Shown piece after piece: positions 50,073-61,092 of a stretch of 64,000 nt of DNA (position 1 is the stretch's first letter; each line of letters starts with the position of its first letter). Source of the stretch: Tetrapyrgos nigripes (lineage: Eukaryota; Basidiomycota; Agaricomycetes; Agaricales; Campanellaceae). The position numbers and the translations under genes are program-made. The notes under the pieces were generated by a model, which worked only from the letters and a program-made list of their open reading frames with translations, was not told where the DNA came from and searched no databases. The stretch lies in the NCBI GenBank assembly GCA_013368315.1, contig JAACJM010000131.1, positions 124,001 through 188,000 of the forward strand, read 5' to 3'.

Positions 50073-50865
50073 GGTGGATGTAAGAAAAAGGTGAGCTGGA
50101 CAAGGGAATGTTAAGAGTTGCTTCTGTATGACGTCCTGTCAATCCTTGAGAAGCATCGTCGAAGTTGTAGCCCAGCTCCGACTCGATTCCTATGCCCCAG
50201 GAAAGAAACGATCGTCAGTACCGGAGAGAAGGCATCCGAATTGTGGGGAACTGCATGGGAGCTAGGGACAGCTGTCAAATTTAGATACAGAAAGAATCAA
50301 GAAAGAAGCATGGACATACATAGTGACTATCGTCGCAGCGTTCAGGTCCTCGTCTATTTTCCTCTCCATCCTTGACCGCATCTTCATATCGCAGACCATA
50401 GCAGAGAAACCTTGACTCAGTCAAGGTTGTGGCGACGACCTAGTCGTGCCAAAGGAGACGCGTCCGGGCTGGGAGTGACGTGACGTGGTGGATGAAGCAG
50501 GAGAAGATGAGAAGGGAAGAGAAGAAGCGAACCGGGACTGGAAACTCTGGAACCTATTTAGGAATGCCGGCGGTAATTCTTTATCATTACTATAACAGGG
50601 TTATCTATATCAATACTATATATAGAAATCTATAGAAATAATCTTAGTCAGTTAGGTGAAGCCTTATATATCAAAGATTTGTAATCAAAAAACCAGCGGC
50701 TATGCTCTCGATACGAAAAAACTAGAGTACTGCGGGAGCCGTGCCCCGTGGGGATAGGGACGGTGATTTGCAGGAGTCAATTTGGCGGGATGGGGGACAG
50801 TGATATATGATCTTGTAGCAGGAAATTTGGGTGGGTGTCATTCGGATGTAGCGAGGTGGGCAGTA
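50073..50865. other. Upstream region of the zinc-finger gene, no gene seen
   Basis: Non-repetitive to about 50580, then AT-rich (ATATATAGAAATCTATAGAA). No coding frame is supported. Confidence 0.5.
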
Positions 50866-51037
50866 CAGTCGGATATCTCATAATGCATAGGGTTCGTTCC
50901 AGAAAATCCTTATGCATTTTGACATTTATGCATTATGAGATATGATTTGGGGGGGAAAGGCCATTTTGTTCTGCCAAAACCTTATGCATTATGACATTTA
51001 TGCAGTATGAGATAATGCATTATGAGATATCCGACTG
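50866..51037. mobile_element. 172-bp MITE with TA target duplication
   Basis: The ends are inverted copies of CAGTCGGATATCTCATAATG, flanked by TA (50864-50865, 51038-51039). The interior is made of further direct and inverted copies of TTATGCATTATGA-like words, so almost the whole element can fold. The tip CAGT and the TA target are of Tc1/mariner-pogo type. It is non-coding. Confidence 0.85.
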
Positions 51038-51226
51038 TATAAGGAAGTTGGGGAGTCAATAGGAGTTAGAGGGCAAAGGGACAAGCGTTGCGGTAAGGTA
51101 GAACTGGTAACGAATACCATGAGGCTCTACGTCGGAAAAATACAATGGAAACACCTACGAAGCGCTGACTGAAGACCACCTGAACGTGCCATTCATACCT
51201 ACGCCTATATGTGAGCCTTTCCCCCC

Positions 51227-51595
51227 TGTAAAGGATTAGGTCACAATATTCGGTACGTGTGAATACCGTCGCAGGCCCTATATATGGAGTAAGGGACGTG
51301 ACCCTTACATTACCTCCCCTTCGAGGCAATCTCCTTTCTGGGTTCCTCAGGCCCAGATCGGTGTCCTTATATAGAAGACCCCGAATCGTTTCAGGTTTCC
51401 CACGCCTGTCCCGATCCTCAGCCACTGGTTCCGTGAAGGGCGAAATCCCGAGGCCCTATGAGAAGGGGAGTTCCTCGAGGATCGAACCAGTGACCGTTTG
51501 TACCGAATATTCTGTAAAGGATTAGGTCACAATATTCGGTACGTGTGAATACCGTCGCAGGCCCTATATATGGAGTAAGGGACGTGACCCTTACA
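51227..51595 (-). mobile_element. Miniature LTR retrotransposon (SMART/TRIM type), 369 bp, identical LTRs
   Basis: Two direct repeats of 83 bp, 51227-51309 and 51513-51595, are identical at every base. Each begins TGTAA and ends TTACA, the TG...CA termini of LTRs. CCCCC flanks the whole unit on both sides (51222-51226, 51596-51600), a 5-bp target duplication as made by retroviral-type integrases. The 203-bp interior has no coding capacity. Read on the minus strand, a purine-rich AAGGGGAGGTAA lies directly before the downstream LTR (polypurine tract) and TGGTTCGATCC lies about 20 bases after the upstream LTR (possible primer-binding site). The LTR also holds TATATA. It must be mobilised by proteins from another element. 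Identical LTRs imply recent insertion. Confidence 0.85.
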
Positions 51596-51869
51596 CCCCC
51601 GAGCTACATGTCGATGAGTTGCCGCAACCTAGAATCCTAACTCGCCCGTCAATATCTCGTCCTTGGAGTGGGTAGCGTCAAGCGGAGGCGTCTCGAGTGT
51701 GGTTGGGAGAGGAGATATTGCTGATGGGCATGTGGTTGGAAGAGGGAATGTTGAGGAAGGAGAACTCGGCCAAGGGGTTGCTTGACAGTCGCGAGAGAGC
51801 TGCTGTAGACAGAGGACAACCGGTTTCTAGGGTGTAGAATTCGCCTCAGACAGAAAAGGCTCGTGATTA

Positions 51870-52627
51870 TAGTAGAACCCCTCTTAATGCATAGCCCCTT
51901 AATGCATAAACCCTTCTAATGCATAGAATTTTGGCATTCCCAGGTTGGTTTGGCAGGGTTAATGCATAACTCTCTCTTAGTGCGTAATGCATAGCATTTC
52001 GAGGTACCCAAACTGCATACCTTCTGGATACTTTCCATATATGTACACTATTTAGTCGGTCCGTCTGAATAAAAATTTACTTTTCTTCATATTTTCACAC
52101 TTCGGTACACTAAAAAAAAACACTAAAAAGATGCTAAAAAATCTTTTAAACCCTGGACCAGTCCGAGAGCGAGACTATGAAGATGGAACAGAAGAGTTGG
52201 AAAAGGTATTTATGAAGCTGTGATGGAAGCTCGAGGAGCATTGGAGGATCTTGAGACCAATGGTGGTGACGATGACGACTCCTTTGGAGCCAGCACCCAC
52301 TCTCCGTGAGGCACTCCAGGCTGTTGCATCCATTCAACGGTACATTCAGACTAAGGAGGATCCATTCTCAAGGAAGTTGGATGCACTGCTGGCCTCTTTT
52401 GGACGTCAGACTCGTTTTGATGAGACGAAGTCCATGGAACAGCCCTTAATCACTATTGCATTTGCTAAAAAAATAGTAGAAAACATGTATGTATTGTTGA
52501 TCTACTAACACGACATTTCAGTGACCCCTGGGTCCGATTTTCACGGACTCCCTCTTAATGCATACTCTCTCTTAATGCATAGTTTTTGGCCTCGACCGAG
52601 GGGTATGCACTAAGAGGGGTTTTACTG
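51870..52627 (+). mobile_element. Pogo/Tigger-like element, internally deleted (758 bp)
   Basis: Inverted ends: left TAGTAGAACCCCTCTTAATG, right (reverse strand) CAGTAAAACCCCTCTTAGTG, flanked by TA (51868-51869, 52628-52629). Subterminal repeats of CTCTTAATGCATA occur on both sides. A fragment of transposase coding sequence is retained in the middle. The first base of the left tip has changed from C to T. Confidence 0.85.
52148..52508 (+). pseudogene. C-terminal remnant of a pogo/Tigger-type transposase
   Basis: Around 52280-52470 the frame reads APTLREALQAVASIQRYIQ followed by RKLDALLASFGRQTRF. The first part resembles the conserved tail of pogo/Tigger (DDE_1) transposases. Just upstream the acidic stretch ETNGGDDDD is in a different frame, so a frameshift separates the two. 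The catalytic domain is missing. It lies inside the element 51870-52627 in matching orientation. Confidence 0.65.
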
Positions 52628-52844
52628 TACTCGTTTTCATTGTAGATGTGTGGCGTGACAGGCTACACAACGTCTACACCTGACATGTTCGTACAGGACC
52701 ACCGCTACGCCGTGTATCCATCGGGTCAGGTACATGGCACGGAAACGAACTGGAACCGAGGTCTTTAAATTTTGACGTGAGTTCCATTGGAGTTCCGTGC
52801 TGCTTCCTTTCTTCCTTCCCTTCCCCCCAACATCGAGTCCAGCG

Positions 52845-55721
52845 ATGAGCACCTCCACCGACTGCCTCCTTTCAGATCCAGACATTTCGGGAATCGGCGT
52901 CCGTATAGCAATCTACATCCAAAATCTACTGAGCTTCATCCCAGCCATTTTGGCCATCCGGGATGGCAAAGTGTCTCTAAACGAACTCGAGTCTGCCGAA
53001 ACCCAGTCAACCACAATCCTCCTTACCGCCTTTGCTATCCTCATTTCGGCCATGGTCCAGGTTGCGAGGCATGGATTATCTAGCTTTCAAGCGAGCATTG
53101 TCCTCAATTTGAGCTGGATGAACAACACAAACACCTTCATCTATTTTCTTCTCTACATCCACCACAAGAGCCAGCGTGGTGAGGAGGGAGTTGAGCCAAT
53201 CATGCCGACGTGGTCTGCATGGATACAGCATACTAGGGACAGGTTGTCATTGCGGAGCGTGACGGCGGAGGTCAGGGGGCTTCTCCAGCTATTCCGAACG
53301 AAAGAAGGTAATCATAAATACATGCGCTACTCATTAACTGTCCCGTTAATAGCACGTCGTTCACAGAACAGCTATCTGTTGATCTCGAGAAGCAATCACC
53401 GAGCAGTGCGCCCATTTTCCTATTTTAAATTTCGGGATTATCAACTAATTAGAGTTCCAATGGGGCTCACAGACCAGGATACAAAGTCTCCACCACAGTC
53501 ATTAATCAAAAATTTCTTTGAGAGGATTGTCCTCCTCTTGGGTTCACTTCACTTGACTTTGATGGCTGTTCTTGGCATTTGGATGTGGAGCAACCCAGGT
53601 TCATTTGGAGCTTTGGGCTCCTGTCCAACTTCGATCAACTCTTTATCCATGGTCATTCTGGGGCCTCGTGTGTCTCTAGGGTCAGGGGGATTGCATGGAT
53701 GGTCCCTTGCAATCTACTCATTGTTCCTGGTACCTGGACTGAATTTGGTTATTCCGGCAGCTTTTTTTCTTCTTGTGTATATTGGGTATCAATACCTGCA
53801 TGGCAAATATCAAGCATGGCATGTCAGTGAGGAGGGGATGAAGGGGAAGGAGAAGGGGATGAAGGAGAAGGAGAAGGAGAACGAGGATCAGTCAAGTATT
53901 GTGCCCATCATTATTGGCATGGTTTTTCTTATTGCCATCAATCTTGTCTTCATTGTTGACACTGAGCTGACTCTTCAACAAAACATTGATACAGATGGAT
54001 CCAATTGGACATTTGGACAGGTTCTTGCCATGGTCCTGATTGCAGTGCCTCTACGTGACGTTGTAGAGAGCAGTATGCAATGGCGTGAGAAGCGAATTGA
54101 GGAGCGAATGGAGAAGCAAAATAGATTAAAGAGGGAAATTGGAGGCCAAGCTAAGGAAATGGACGCAGCTCTCAGTTGGGTCAGAAGGGGTGCTAATGTC
54201 AATGTAAAGGTCGAAGGTATGCATATGGGGATTGCTTTTTCCTGAAAACTCAAACTCAAAGGAAATTACTAGGATATGAATGTGTGACGGCTCTCCAAGT
54301 AGTCTCATTTCATGGGAACGAGGACATTGTCAAGATCCTGCTTGACAAGGGGGCAGACCCAAACATTCAAGGTGAGAATGTGTTTGAATGAAGAAGGAGA
54401 TGATACTCAAAGAGCACTTTCAGGTGGGAAATATGGGACAGCCCTTTGGGCAGCTATATATAAAAAAACACAAGGAGATTGTCAAGCTCCTGCTTGAGAA
54501 GGGGGCAAGTCCAAATGTCCAAGGTGAGAATGTGTTTAGATGAAGGAGATGATACTCAAAGAACACTTTCAGGGGGTGAATATGGGACAGCCCTTCAGGC
54601 TGCCTCATACTGGGGATATAAGGAGATTGTCAAACTCCTGCTTGACAAGGGGGCAGACCCAAATGTTCAAAGTGAGAATCTGTTTAGATGAAGGAGATGA
54701 TACTCAAAGAGCACTTTCAGGTGGTGAATATGGGACAGCACTTCAGGCTGCCTCATGCTGGGGAAACAAGGAGATTGTTGAGCTCCTGTTTGACAAGGGA
54801 GCAGACCCAAACATTCAAGGTGAGAATGTGTTTAGATGAAGAAGGGGATGATACCCAAAGAGCACTTTCAGGTGGTCAACATTGGACAGCCCTCCAGGCT
54901 GCCTCATATGATGGAGACAAGGAGGTTGTCAAACTCCTGCTTGAGAAGGGGGCAGAGCCAAACATTCAAGGTAAGAATGTGTTTAGATGAAGAAGGAGAT
55001 GATACTCAAAGAGGATTTTCAGGTGGTGACTATGGGACAGCACTTCAGGCAGCCTCATACAAGAGACACAGGGAGATTGTCAAGCTCCTGTTTGACAAGG
55101 GGGCAGACCCAAACATTCAAGGTGAGAATGTGTCTAGATGAAGAAAGCGATGATACTGAAAGAGCACTTTCAGGTGGTAAACATTGGACAGCCCTTCAGG
55201 CTGCCTCATATGATGGAGACAAGCAGGTTGTCAAGCTCCTGCTTGAGAATGGGGCAGACCCAAACATTCAAGGTGAGAATCTGTTTAGATGAAGAAGGAT
55301 ATGATACTAAAAGAGCACTTTCAGGTGGTCAATATGGGACAGCACTTCAGACTGCCTCATGCTGGGGACACAAGGAGATTGTTGAGCTCCTGTTTGACAA
55401 GGGGGCAGACCCAAACATTCAAGGTGAGAATGTGTTTAGATGAAGAAGGATATGATACTAAAAGAGCACTTTCAGGTGGTCAATATGGGACAGCACTTCA
55501 GGTCGCTTCACAGAAAGGACACAAGGAGATTGTCAAGCTCCTGCTTGACAAGGGGGCAGACCCAAACATTCAAGGTGAGAATGTGTTTAGAAAAAGAAGG
55601 AGATGATACTCAAAGAGCACTTTCAGGTGGTGAATATGGGACAGCCCTTCAGGCCGCTTCACAGAAAGGACATGAAGAGATTGTCAAGCTCCTGCTTGAG
55701 AAGGGGGCAAGCCAAATGTAA
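52845..55721 (+). CDS. Multi-pass membrane protein with C-terminal ankyrin array, possibly disrupted
   Basis: A first exon, 52845-54216 (457 codons), encodes a membrane protein typical of mushroom genomes. It starts MSTSTDCLLSDPDISGIGVR, carries the motif ESAETQSTTILLTAFAILIS and SWMNNTNTFIYFLLYI, and has several hydrophobic segments, then a charged Lys/Glu-rich stretch and NIDTDGSNWTFGQVLAMVLI. Ten short exons follow, each one ankyrin repeat (YGTALQAAS, HKEIVKLLLDKGADPNIQG): 54273-54371, 54424-54523, 54573-54671, 54721-54819, 54872-54970, 55023-55121, 55174-55272, 55325-55423, 55476-55574 and 55627-55721. All are joined in phase 1. The second ankyrin exon is 100 nt instead of 99 because of a seven-A run, which shifts the frame and stops translation within it. 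If real, the product ends near 515 residues; without it about 786. An extra intron at 53308-53366 in exon 1 cannot be excluded. Function unknown; ankyrins suggest protein binding. Confidence 0.75.
54273..55721 (+). repeat. Tandem array of exon-intron modules (period about 151 bp)
   Basis: Nine and a half units of one 99-nt ankyrin exon plus one intron of 49 or 52 nt are repeated head to tail. The introns are nearly as similar to each other as the exons (all start GTGAGAAT or GTAAGAAT and end GCACTTTCAG, AACACTTTCAG or GATTTTCAG). The unit is symmetrical in phase, so any number of copies keeps the frame. This points to recent expansion by unequal crossing-over. Confidence 0.9.
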
Positions 55722-57739
55722 TATCAGTGGTGAACCACAGGTACAAAAAACACGGGATTTTTTTCTAAAATCTGCCAATCATGTCTGGTTGTTCACTAGG
55801 ACAAACTTGTAGGGTATATAAGTTCATCCATTTCAGCAGTATTCAGTACCTGTACCCAATATTGAATATATGGTTAGGGTGGTGAACGCAATGTCCCTTG
55901 GACATCCAGGATTGACAGAAGCACCACATGCCATCCTTGAGTACCGGCCTTCCAAACTTAAAGGAATCGTACTTCGAACTTCACTCACTTGGTTGGCCAT
56001 GAAGGACTGAGGCAGAAGAGTTAAGATGCAGAATTACATATTTAGATTTTTGGATTTTCTAATACTGTATCTCTGCCATTTTACTTCCACTCTCATTCAC
56101 AATCACACTTGCTCAAGTTTGAAAATTAGTACTATTGATCTCCACTGACCACGCACACAACCTCTCAGATGCCTTAAAAATTCTCCAAAGATGCAACCAA
56201 AGTGAACAGGTGTGATAACCTTCCAGTTAGGGTTACGACTTCTGTGTTTCACTCCCTCAACTGTATATCATCAACAGTAACCTCGACATCATCAATATGA
56301 CACTGCCATATCTCTGATCCAGTATTGTCATCACCTGATGTCAAACCTCTGTCTTATCTCTGCTCAACACAACACCTGAGAGTACTCCATCTCTTGCCCC
56401 TTCTATGTCTTCTATGTCTCCTCCCCCCTGTCTCTCTCCTGTCTTTCTCCCTTCTCTGTGACAGCACCTCAACCAGATTCATTGCTGGGCTGCATTGGAG
56501 AAGCAAAGTAGTACTGGAAATGTGCAGTGGACTGTGGAACTGGTCAATGACGGGATGGATCCATTGAGTGATGAAGAAAAGGATCATAGGGGAATGAGCA
56601 AACAGGAGGGGGCAACAAGGGAAGATGGTTGATGTGTGAAAGAATGGGGATGCATGGACAGGTGATTCTAGAACTTTCTGACTTTACAGTAGCAAGAAAG
56701 GTATAACTCATGAAAGTAAAAGATAATGAGAATAGTGTTGAGAGGGAGGTAGAAGATAATCCAAAAGTTGGAAACACAAATAGAGTTGAGAATGAGATGG
56801 AAGGTAATCCAATGCTTGGAAATGCACCATGATATGGCCCCACCCCTCCCCCTCAACCACCACCACCTATTCCCTCACCTTCACCATCAACGGATCCACA
56901 GTTTCAACGACACTGATCTATCCCCCCAAAATGAACCTCAGATTATCCTCATACTGGTAAAACAGTGTTCGCCTCCACCAATCATGCCTGTCCAAATGCA
57001 TCTGAACATCGTCATCAGCACCTAGTCCTAGTCGCTGCTTTAGGTCAAAAGGCTTAAACTCTTTTCCATCCTTATTCCATCCTCCTAGTAGCCCTAAAGT
57101 TGCACAAAATTTACTCAACTCCTCTGTCCAGGTTCTTCAGAACTGGGACTTAAGACTGCTAGGATACCAAGGTAGGCGTTGTAGAGGGTCTTCAGAATTC
57201 AGAGAAAGCCTACAACAGGCTATAATTATAATGCCTATAAGTCTTAAAATACTTCTAAAGAGCTCGAAAAAGAGAGTATCCCACATACCAGAGAGGAATA
57301 CTAGCGTAATAGGCCCAAAAAACCTGGTGAGGTACATTGTACATCCATCCAACCTGAAGTATTTTGGTCCATCTTGTCCATTCCCGTCCATCTGTCCATA
57401 TGCATAAACCCAATTCTCATGCACCCAAACACAAAACCATATACAAATGTAAATGAGACAAGTGTTCTGAGTAGTCAGAGTAGTCAGAGTACTCAAACTC
57501 CAGTTTACTTGTACTATAAGTACTTTTGATTGGGGTTTTTCAATGAAGTTAGCGCTTAGCACATGACACAATAAACACAAGTTTAACACCAATGAGTCCC
57601 AAAAATCAAACACTTGTAGGCCACAGTTGCCTTAAAATCAACACTTAATAGACCAGAAGGTCAACACAAAAGATCACAGTTATAACCCCAAAGATGTTCA
57701 ATTTTAAAACCCTATTATCTCCAACACAATGTTTATACT
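55722..57739. other. CpG-poor region without a supported gene
   Basis: AT-rich sequence with short frames. A minus-strand frame at 56918-57118 (ending near DRHDWWRRTLFYQYEDNLRF) is protein-like but isolated; it may be a relic of a transposon gene. No inverted repeats or splice-linked exons were found. Confidence 0.45.
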
Positions 57740-59010
57740 CATAGAGAGTGCAGTTAAGTTTGTTTAGAAGCTTTAGTCTGTGTTTTACATCCTCTACTAT
57801 TGCTAGCAAGATCTGATACTCTACAGTACGTGGCTTGGGTAGCTACTCATAATATCTGGTCCTTTTATACTACTCACAGTTACAACTATACAGTTACCTA
57901 TTTCTTTTCGAGGTCCGCTAAAAGGTACATAGAGAAAATATAAAAACAAATCAAAAAGTCCGCTAGCGAGTTCTACCTATTTCCTCATAAGTAAAGACTT
58001 GCTTATTAGGGTATACAGAAACTGTTTAATATTATCTAAATATTCGTAGGAACTTTCTTCAGTTCCCTTTGTAAGCCTTCTGGTGTTTTCATGTACCATC
58101 CTGGTTAGTGAGCATCACATCTATGACTCAGAATGCTCCACTTATGACCACTAGGTCCTTCATACACGTCCTTATGCTTGTAGTTTCTTTATTCTGTTCA
58201 GTTTTCCTTCCCTTTTCTCTGATCTTGCTTTATTCACGTTCTATGTCTTGCCAGCAGTCTACTACTGAGTCCTACATACGAGTCCAGCTCTTCTGCAGTC
58301 CCGTTTGCATACTTATTCCTCCTTCAATGCTTTCAATGCCTAGCTAGACGATTACTGATGGATTTATCCTTATCTGGAAATAACATTACCCGTTTGGGTT
58401 GTATTCTGATTCGTTCGGATGTACTGCAACTTAGCACTTCTGTCCCTTATATCTCTGTGTAGAGGTGTCCGTTCACTATCCCTTCTGTACTGATGGATAG
58501 CTGAACTCTCTGGGATCCTGTACATATATACTTTGTCCTACTTTTGTCCACATGCACCTTTTACAGATACTTAAGATTCCCTTGAAGCCGTCTTAGTACT
58601 ACAGGATTTACCAATACATAGATCTAGATCTAGTGTGATTGTCCACATGTCCGATCTTAGCGCTGTCTTCTCCGATTGACTTTTCAGCCGAGGATTGTGC
58701 TGCTTATGCGTTCCTATGCCCATGAATAGGGGCTACCTCACATTTCACTGTCCCTTTGGATTATGCTAGTGGTACTAGTCGTTATAATAGGATTCGAACA
58801 CCTTTATAGACTATCTTTATCATTTGGTGGGTCTGCTATTATAACTCCCAACTCATACATATCTATCATAGTACTTAGAATGAGTTGTTTTCTCCATTCG
58901 TAAGCACTTAATATTATTGTACTGTTGTTTTCTTAGTCCCGCTAGGTATTAACTAGCAGTTCAGGGCTCACCCTAGTCCTCTTATTCCCTTAAAAGAACA
59001 TCAAAACTGA
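57740..59010 (+). repeat. Long diverged direct repeat, copy A
   Basis: It aligns through its length with 62715-63985 (shared words include AAGTTTGTTTAGAAGCT, TCTGGTCCTTTTATACTACT-like, GGTGGGTCTGCTA and ACTAGCAGTTC). Both copies are in the same orientation about 5 kb apart and are non-coding. They may be the LTRs of one old retroelement or two dispersed repeat copies. Confidence 0.6.
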
Positions 59011-59628
59011 TATTATGAACCAAAATCCAAGTATGTATACTGTAATTTTGTATGGCATATCAATGGTATGAGTAGCTGAAGTGGGGTGATGAAAGAGTTG
59101 ATGTAGGTGACTAGGTGATTCTTGTTAAGAGCTGGGATGATGATGAGAATATGATGTGATAGTGGAGCAGGAGGCGTTTGCTGGCAGTATAGGTAAATCT
59201 GTGGGGCTGCAGGGACCTAGCTCAGATTTGCAGGTAGCAGTGTAAGTTATCATATACGGGTTTATGTTCCGTAAAAACCATGTATATGACCTCAGAATAG
59301 TGATATACCTACTGTAAAGAAAGTGTAAACATCTTGAAAACATAGGGATAAGCACAGCCACATTTAAATTTTCTTTGATGTTTGTCTGCTATATGCATAC
59401 ATATTCCCTCCCTAAACCATATCAATCTCAATAAGATACTTCTCCACCATCACAAGCATAGCGTGAGTATGGCTTCAGAAATTGCTGAAAATTTTCTCAT
59501 GCATCTCACACAGTTTACAATTGTCTACGACAAATAGCTATGGACATTTTGCTACCAACTAGGTACTAACATTCATTTCTGAACTATCAAGCCTTTGAAA
59601 TATCAAAAAACATTTTACTAGGTTGAAG

Positions 59629-59685
59629 ATTATTTGAGGGGTCCCCGCAAGGTGGCTGTACACTTGTGGGGACCCTTCAAATATT
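59629..59685. repeat. Hairpin with arms of about 23 bp
   Basis: ATTATTTGAGGGGTCCCC at the left pairs with GGGGACCCTTCAAATATT at the right, with further pairing (CAAG/CTTG) toward a loop around 59652-59662. A transcript would form a long stem. It may be a minimal inverted-repeat element. Confidence 0.6.
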
Positions 59686-60273
59686 TTTTTACAAACATCA
59701 ATTGACCAGCCAAAAGCTTCTTATGGCAGATAGTGACCCTGTAGTAGCAATAATACCCAGTTTAATGGCAATCTGGAAAGGGCTAATAGCATTAGATTTG
59801 CTGATTGCCAGTCTTAAACTGGACTTGAGCAACATTGACTGAAGTGAGAGGACACACAAAGTAAGAGGGAACTAGATAGATTGTATACTGAGAACTATGT
59901 ATGGGTAAACAAGTAAATATTAAAAGTATTAAGGGGTAGAACACCATGTATCTGTAAGAATAAACTAGAAAAACCATGAGAAATCATAGCAACTGAAGAG
60001 GAGATTAAGATATGAATTCAAAATTATTCAAGTCAGATGGGGACCAGAAGAGGATTTCCAAGGAAGGATAGATGGGGAGGGACCTAACAAGATAGAAATT
60101 TAGGAAGGAGGGTCATTGTAACTGACACTGGTTGGGGTGAACTATTTTTATTAGATTATAGTTGGGAACTGGAGTAGATATTCACAGGTACTAGGTTAGG
60201 ATGTGTTTATTATACAAAGAACTGATTAGAACAGTGATTTCAAAAAAGATCTAGCTAGTAGTGATAAGTATCA

Positions 60274-60308
60274 GGGTATCTGCAGGTCCCTGCAGATTTC
60301 TGATACCC
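60274..60308. repeat. Short hairpin
   Basis: GGGTATCTGCAG pairs with CTGCAGATTTCTGATACCC, with a four-base loop and a small bulge. Its role is unknown. Confidence 0.45.
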
Positions 60309-61009
60309 GGTTTGCTGGAATGTAGTGTTGGTAGTGTCAGTAGCCAAAAGTCCTGAAAATGACGCCAAAATTGTGGTAAGAAAATGGGTAGGTTGTAGCA
60401 ACAGCCAGAACACACCAAAGTCTTTGGAAGATTGCAGAAGACCCCCTCCTGACCATTCTTCACCCTTCACTGACATTCCTTCACTTTTCCCTCTGTTGTT
60501 ATCATTCAGTGGTTGAGATGGGGATGTAGGAACAAAGCTGTGCACTCACCAAAGGGAAATGATAAGACCAAAACTACAAGCTCCTTTGTCAGCACCACTA
60601 CCAAAGCTGACTCGGACAGGATGAAGTATACATGCATCAGGGTTATGTTGCTGGTATTGGGTGAATATGTGTTGCTATGTATCTGACGTTGACATTGAGG
60701 ACTATGGAGTGACGGAGCTATGTTGGAGATTTGCCGAAGGGCTATATAATGCAAGCGGCATATAATGGCATTATATAGTGTGAGTCAGACATGCTGCTCC
60801 GTTATAACTGCCTATTTGGGACAGGGTCCAGCTCAAACATCGAACACGCATAATGGCATGAGTCTGAGACATACTGACCCACAACTTCGTTTGCAGGTAG
60901 ATAGCAGTTGATCAGCTCTGATGCCAAAATGGATGGAATATAATGGATTTATTTGGGGATGGGAACTGAGTGGTAGTCAAGAGGAGCTAATCGCTTTAAG
61001 ATAATATGG

Positions 61010-61092
61010 AACAATGGTGCAGTAGCTCTGTGTGTCAGTACTAAGATCCTTTGGGTTTATTCTACTCAACGCAGGTTCGAATCCCATTGGTA
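61010..61092 (+). other. tRNA-like A/B-box pair, possible SINE or tRNA relic
   Basis: AGTAGCTCTG (A-box-like, 61020) is followed about 50 bases later by GGTTCGAATCCC (61074-61085), a perfect B-box core. The T-stem and acceptor stem do not pair properly, so this is not a functional tRNA. It could be a tRNA-derived repeat. Confidence 0.3.

Noticed and set aside
51480..51512. tRNA gene suggested by GGTTCGATCC on the minus strand inside the LTR element
   Set aside because: No A-box or cloverleaf accompanies it. A primer-binding-site role in the LTR element explains it better.
54540..55606. Overlapping 70-105-codon frames reading through the ankyrin introns
   Set aside because: They are shadows caused by the intron being open in another frame; they alternate regularly with the real exon frame.
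54273..55721. Regular 151-bp repeats resembling a CRISPR-like array
   Set aside because: The units code for ankyrin repeats with introns and the organism is a fungus; spacers are not variable.
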